This document shows, in pieces, positions 23,501 to 25,324 of a DNA stretch of 25,324 bases. The DNA lies in the IMG/VR virus record IMGVR_UViG_3300030104_001765, positions 35,358 to 60,681 of that record; one strand, written 5' to 3'. The position numbers and the translations under genes are program-made. Under the pieces are notes generated by a model. It was not told the origin of the DNA, searched no databases, and saw nothing but the letters and a program-made list of their open reading frames with translations. The DNA is from a virus. Numbering within the stretch: position 1 is the first letter of the stretch; each line of letters opens with the position of its first letter.

Positions 23501-24694
23501 AACAGAAAAGGAATGAATGGTCAGCTTCTCAATAGTTTATATCTATTCTTCAATGCAAGTGTTCAGGGTACAGCGAATATGCTTAGAGGTTTGAAAACCT
23601 CAAAAAGAAAACAACAAGCAGTTGCGGGTCTTGCTATGTTTGCAATGGCTCATGCCATCGTTAATGAAATGTCGGGCGGTGATGATGAAGAGACTGGTCG
23701 AAGTCATTACTCAAGAATCCCTGATTACATTAAAGAAAGAAATTTAATTTTTATGAAAACTGATGGCTCTGGAGAATACGTTAAAATACCACTGCCATAT
23801 GGATATAGTGTTTTTCATAATATAGGAACAGGAATTGCAGATACACTTATGGGAGTTTCTAGCCCCGCAGAGTCAGCCAGTCTGATTACTTCAGGACTGC
23901 TAACATCATTTAATCCAATAGGCTTTTCAAGATCAGAAGATTTAATAACAGGGGCGGTAAAAACAGGACTGCCGACAGTTCTAGTTCCATTGGTTGAGGT
24001 TGCAATGAATGAAAACTTCTTTGGCGCACCTGTTTATACAGAAAACTTTCCTATAGGCGCACAAAGATCAGACAGCTCTCTTGCTAAAAAGAATACAAAC
24101 GAGTTTCTTAAAAGGCTGATGCCATTTCTAAACGAGATGACAGGCGGTAGTAAATATAAAGAAGGCTTGATTGATGTTTCCCCAGATACAGTTCAACATC
24201 TTTTCGACACAGTATTAGGTGGTGCGGGACAAACTGCTCGTAGAACACTGAATCTTGCCGAAGAAACAACAAAGTCTATTGTGGCTAGAGGTGAGTTGCC
24301 AGACGTACCTGTTGGTCAAATTCCTTTTATTAGAAGAGTCAGTGGTGAGCCTGATCCATTTATGGCTCAAACAGAATACTTTCAAAGAAAACAAAAGGTC
24401 ATTAATGCTGTTGCTGAGTACGATGATATGTCAGGTTCTTTGCTTAGTGAAAGAAGAAATGAATATAAGGATAGGTATGGAAACCTTATGAGAATGGATC
24501 GTGATGTTAAAAGAGCTGATAAAAGACTAAAAAGGTTAAGAGAAAGAAGGCAGAGACTTGATGACAAAGTTCCCCAAAATGTTGCTGATGCTTTGAACAT
24601 AGCAGATGAAATAGAAGCATTAGATGAAGATATCAGAAAAGAATACAATAGGTTTAATAAGAGATATGACGAGAAAGTAGGTCGCTTCGACTAA
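20537..24694 (+). CDS. Large internal virion protein with LPD38-type domain
   Basis: 1385 residues, the largest gene here. ATG 20537 overlaps the previous stop (ATGA); ATG 20543 is an alternative that removes two residues. The first 30 residues (FSVEEFKQQNPQFQNIPDEE) are a short helical motif common at the start of such proteins. Residues about 130-170 are Gly/Ala-rich and hydrophobic. About 284-345 reads like a winged-helix piece. From about 815 to 1100 comes the segment ISRYLSMINTSLNPEFIVSN, then AKNLTVNFNRKGMNGQLLNS and KIPLPYGYSVFHNIGTG, which I recognise as large polyvalent protein-associated domain 38. The C terminus is a basic coiled coil. Such proteins are packed in the virion and ejected with DNA, and are analogous to T7 gp16; the exact role is inferred. 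Confidence 0.8.
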   Translation: MIMAFSVEEFKQQNPQFQNIPDEEILAMYEATAPSREVQQPMPSSRQPTPPTEEDTSFGSAIVYGLDQPLENIGTTLEALGAEGVGDWFKDIIEAPEDYATATEDFINKQGKGFKFGYLPRATVEQSGQLGGSLASAGLGFALAGPVGALAGPALFEMIQLLGPVALNRAKNNRREEPSWEDWSIAALASGTSGALNAIGIKNLSLLNNSLKTGLSSAGREAVTEGAQSIVEQTGSTAGTLAGLDLDAKQALGEGILGGTAAGSATVPSAVLASNQETATETQDAYQLALEAVVDAKNVNIATIRQATGITNIPELKGIIDRMYAEGVIQKEDNRFIPNQNFVRNFKNAQRLKRDDEESQNENILSRSLERFNIFQTPNTNDPKTDAGVQFNQSDNTNVTNAIFRVQDKYIDLKQIQQQITEERKKEGADPIADEADAYGGLTVFEGRAEEQIRQLENQEVRPMVEEMKARDIDLEMIDEFAQMRHAPERNAFVAEINENQPDGGSGILTADAEAIMKTKYGFDIDPQVITEQIVNPDYQILLDSIAKLQVKKNLDTREQNRLKKLQADLAQTNRIENVDRISYQWKNGNQLGRKMQKFFQDHVDPILQKNRDIMQDAGLVAEEEVDGWQKNYNFYVPLKGIAGDEKVEGFPPPTGRGMSIIGRENRRVKGRAGVQSASPLLNTISDRTAKVIRAEKNKVLNELLTLAEQNPNDALWEVFSEDTPVFRDAFQVFYVNPTDPTITSNTRKDGYVKNYTIKPTKASTYQLQNMDDLIGVKRDGKQHYIKLNNVRMLTALKNLGVQENNKIIKIFGPISRYLSMINTSLNPEFIVSNFVRDIQTGVFNLITEQDIGKLDGEAIAKQVVKDTPSSIRTMYAGFRRNQNPQAFETLPVEEQQMFNDFLSSGAKADWFYVPTVNEVADNVNNLIEMTEGKQNFKQGVKTLGKWVDDTNASVENGVRFATYKNARKVGLSKKQSAILAKNLTVNFNRKGMNGQLLNSLYLFFNASVQGTANMLRGLKTSKRKQQAVAGLAMFAMAHAIVNEMSGGDDEETGRSHYSRIPDYIKERNLIFMKTDGSGEYVKIPLPYGYSVFHNIGTGIADTLMGVSSPAESASLITSGLLTSFNPIGFSRSEDLITGAVKTGLPTVLVPLVEVAMNENFFGAPVYTENFPIGAQRSDSSLAKKNTNEFLKRLMPFLNEMTGGSKYKEGLIDVSPDTVQHLFDTVLGGAGQTARRTLNLAEETTKSIVARGELPDVPVGQIPFIRRVSGEPDPFMAQTEYFQRKQKVINAVAEYDDMSGSLLSERRNEYKDRYGNLMRMDRDVKRADKRLKRLRERRQRLDDKVPQNVADALNIADEIEALDEDIRKEYNRFNKRYDEKVGRFD

Positions 24695-24712
24695 TTTTGA
24701 CCAGTCAATATT
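24693..24712. repeat. Imperfect 20-base palindrome at the end of the operon
   Basis: AATTTTGACCAGTCAATATT begins within the stop codon of the large gene. Its arms are 9 bases with one mismatch around a CA centre. It differs by a single base from AATATTGACCAGTCAATATT at 13712-13731. Confidence 0.7.
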
Positions 24713-24844
24713 TGACTAACCTATTGCTACATTCCTTGCACCTGTCGTATCCAGACAAAAATATTTAACCATTTACCAACACAAACACAAAGACTAATAT
24801 GACTACCAATACGAGTATTCCTACTGCTACATTATGAGTTTTCG

Positions 24845-24871
24845 CAAAACAATAATACAGCAGTCGGTAAA
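24845..24871 (+). pseudogene. Fragment resembling the fibre NNTAVGK repeat
   Basis: In the frame starting at 24845 the bases encode QNNNTAVGK. The part from 24851 matches the fibre-gene repeat at about 2275 with two mismatches in about 21 bases. Stops lie in this frame at 24908-24910 and the adjoining Asn/Thr-rich segment is in another frame. It looks like a leftover of a repeat gene, but it is short and chance convergence is possible. Confidence 0.35.
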
Positions 24872-24925
24872 CTAAAATATTTTACTTGCCGGGCTAAGCC
24901 GGGCTCATGAAAATATTTTTCTTTC
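24872..24925. terminator. Candidate bidirectional transcription terminator
   Basis: AAAATATTTT at 24874-24883 and again at 24910-24919 can pair, because the sequence is its own complement. The inner GCCGGGCT (24888-24895) can pair with the following AGCCGGGC (24897-24904) with one mismatch in the middle. A T-rich tail (TTTTTCTTTCTC) follows on the + strand. Position between converging genes fits termination from both sides. The stem is imperfect, so confidence is low. Confidence 0.4.
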
Positions 24926-25012
24926 TCGCAGGGTTCTGGTTTTGAAAATATTTATACAAACGTCATATTCTGACGCATCAGAAACTAACACTAATTTAGA
25001 TTTGATAGATGC

Positions 25013-25324
25013 TTATTCTACATCCACGAAAAGTGGTGCATCATTATAGAGGCGATCTCTAGCCATCTCAGCATATTCATCGTTGAGTTCAATCAATATA
25101 GCATTCCGATCATTCCGATCAGCGACTAAGCCAGTTGTTCCCGCACCCCCGAAAGGATCAAGAACAGTGCCATCTTTAGGACAACCCGCAAGAACGCATG
25201 GTTCTATTAGATCAGGCGGAAACACAGCAAAGTGTGCGCCTTTAAATGGTTTTGTGGTGACAGTCCAAACAGATCGCTTGTTTGCACTCTCATAAGAATC
25301 TTCTAATCCTGTATGCGGAGACAG
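25013..25324 (-). CDS. DNA N6-adenine/N4-cytosine methyltransferase, C-terminal part
   Basis: On the - strand the frame is open from the window edge to TAA at 25013-25015, giving 103 residues of the C terminus; the N terminus lies outside the window, so a start at the internal GTG (25223-25225) is not expected. The protein contains KRSVWTVTTKPFKGAHFAVF, FPPDLIEPCVLAG and LDPFGGAGTTGLVA, followed by AILIELNDEYAEMARDRL. These are the SAM-binding FxGxG motif and flanks of the N6_N4_Mtase family. As the SAM motif is near the C terminus, the catalytic DPPY-type motif should be upstream, the beta-class order. It probably methylates phage DNA for protection against restriction or for regulation. It converges on the late operon. 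Confidence 0.9.
   Translation of the reverse strand: MSPHTGLEDSYESANKRSVWTVTTKPFKGAHFAVFPPDLIEPCVLAGCPKDGTVLDPFGGAGTTGLVADRNDRNAILIELNDEYAEMARDRLYNDAPLFVDVE

Larger units (their letters stand above)
24695..25012. other. 318-base non-coding region between convergent genes
   Basis: No gene is supported here. It holds a palindrome near-copy at its left edge, two copies of CCTAYTGCTACATT exactly 100 bases apart (24720-24733 and 24820-24833), a short palindrome AATACGAGTATT (24808-24819), four copies of AAAATATTT (24758, 24874, 24910, 24945), a 27-base stretch resembling the fibre repeat (24845-24871) and a candidate terminator hairpin. A short frame around 24769-24837 reads Thr/Asn-rich but has no convincing start. 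The region may hold regulatory or replication sites. Confidence 0.6.

Noticed and set aside
13711-24712. Pair of phage attachment sites
   Set aside because: The two palindrome copies could suggest recombination sites, but there is no integrase in the window and one copy is inside a gene; reported only as a palindrome pair.
24845-24871. Diversity-generating retroelement template for the fibre
   Set aside because: No reverse transcriptase is present in the window, the match is far too short, and no A-directed variation can be shown.
24695-25012. tRNA gene in the intergenic region
   Set aside because: The GC-rich piece near 24888-24904 does not extend to a cloverleaf and no TTCRANNY-type arm is seen.
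25083-25295. 70-residue + strand frame at the right end
   Set aside because: It is the shadow of the methyltransferase frame, which carries the DPFGGAGTTG motif on the - strand.

Overview
The window is a stretch of late, virion-and-tail genes from a tailed bacteriophage, most likely marine. It is clearly AT-rich by eye. From base 1 to 24694 every gene lies on the + strand, tightly packed and often joined by ATGA or TAATG stop/start overlaps, as in a single phage late operon. The protein families (tail fibre with a peptidase S74 chaperone, 2OG-Fe(II) oxygenase, staphylococcal-nuclease-like protein, LPD38-bearing internal protein, gp10-like tail protein) are ones I associate with uncultured marine phages and short-tailed phages of alphaproteobacteria. 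That host assignment is inference. No terminase, portal, major capsid, polymerase, integrase or endolysin gene is present, so this is part of a genome of about one late module.

Layout. 1-812: 3' end of a repeat-rich structural protein. 832-3894: very long trimeric fibre with about 44 seventeen-residue repeats and a C-terminal S74 domain. 3908-5968: an unknown protein, a 2OG oxygenase, three small membrane-type proteins and a thermonuclease-like enzyme. 5965-9406: two consecutive proteins with Sec-type signal peptides, one carrying a long Asn-Thr tract and the other a nidogen-like domain, Cys-pair repeats, a very acidic segment and fibre-like NTAVG motifs. 9406-10415: four small, very basic proteins. 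10424-11812: a membrane group, possibly including lysis functions. 11814-14192: gp10-like tail protein and two small virion proteins. 14202-24694: a six-gene block of probable internal or ejected virion proteins ending in a 1385-residue LPD38 protein. 24695-25012: a non-coding region with several repeats, palindromes and a candidate terminator. 25013-25324: the C-terminal end of a DNA methyltransferase on the - strand, converging on the operon.

Working picture (inference): the fibre and first gene make the adsorption apparatus; the gp10-like protein and its neighbours close the head-tail junction; the 14202-24694 block supplies proteins ejected with DNA; the secreted/acidic/basic module at 5965-10415 is the least explained part and the best candidate for an undescribed system. 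The intergenic region is notable because it holds a near-copy of a 20-base palindrome that also lies inside the gene at 13661 and a short fragment resembling the fibre repeat.
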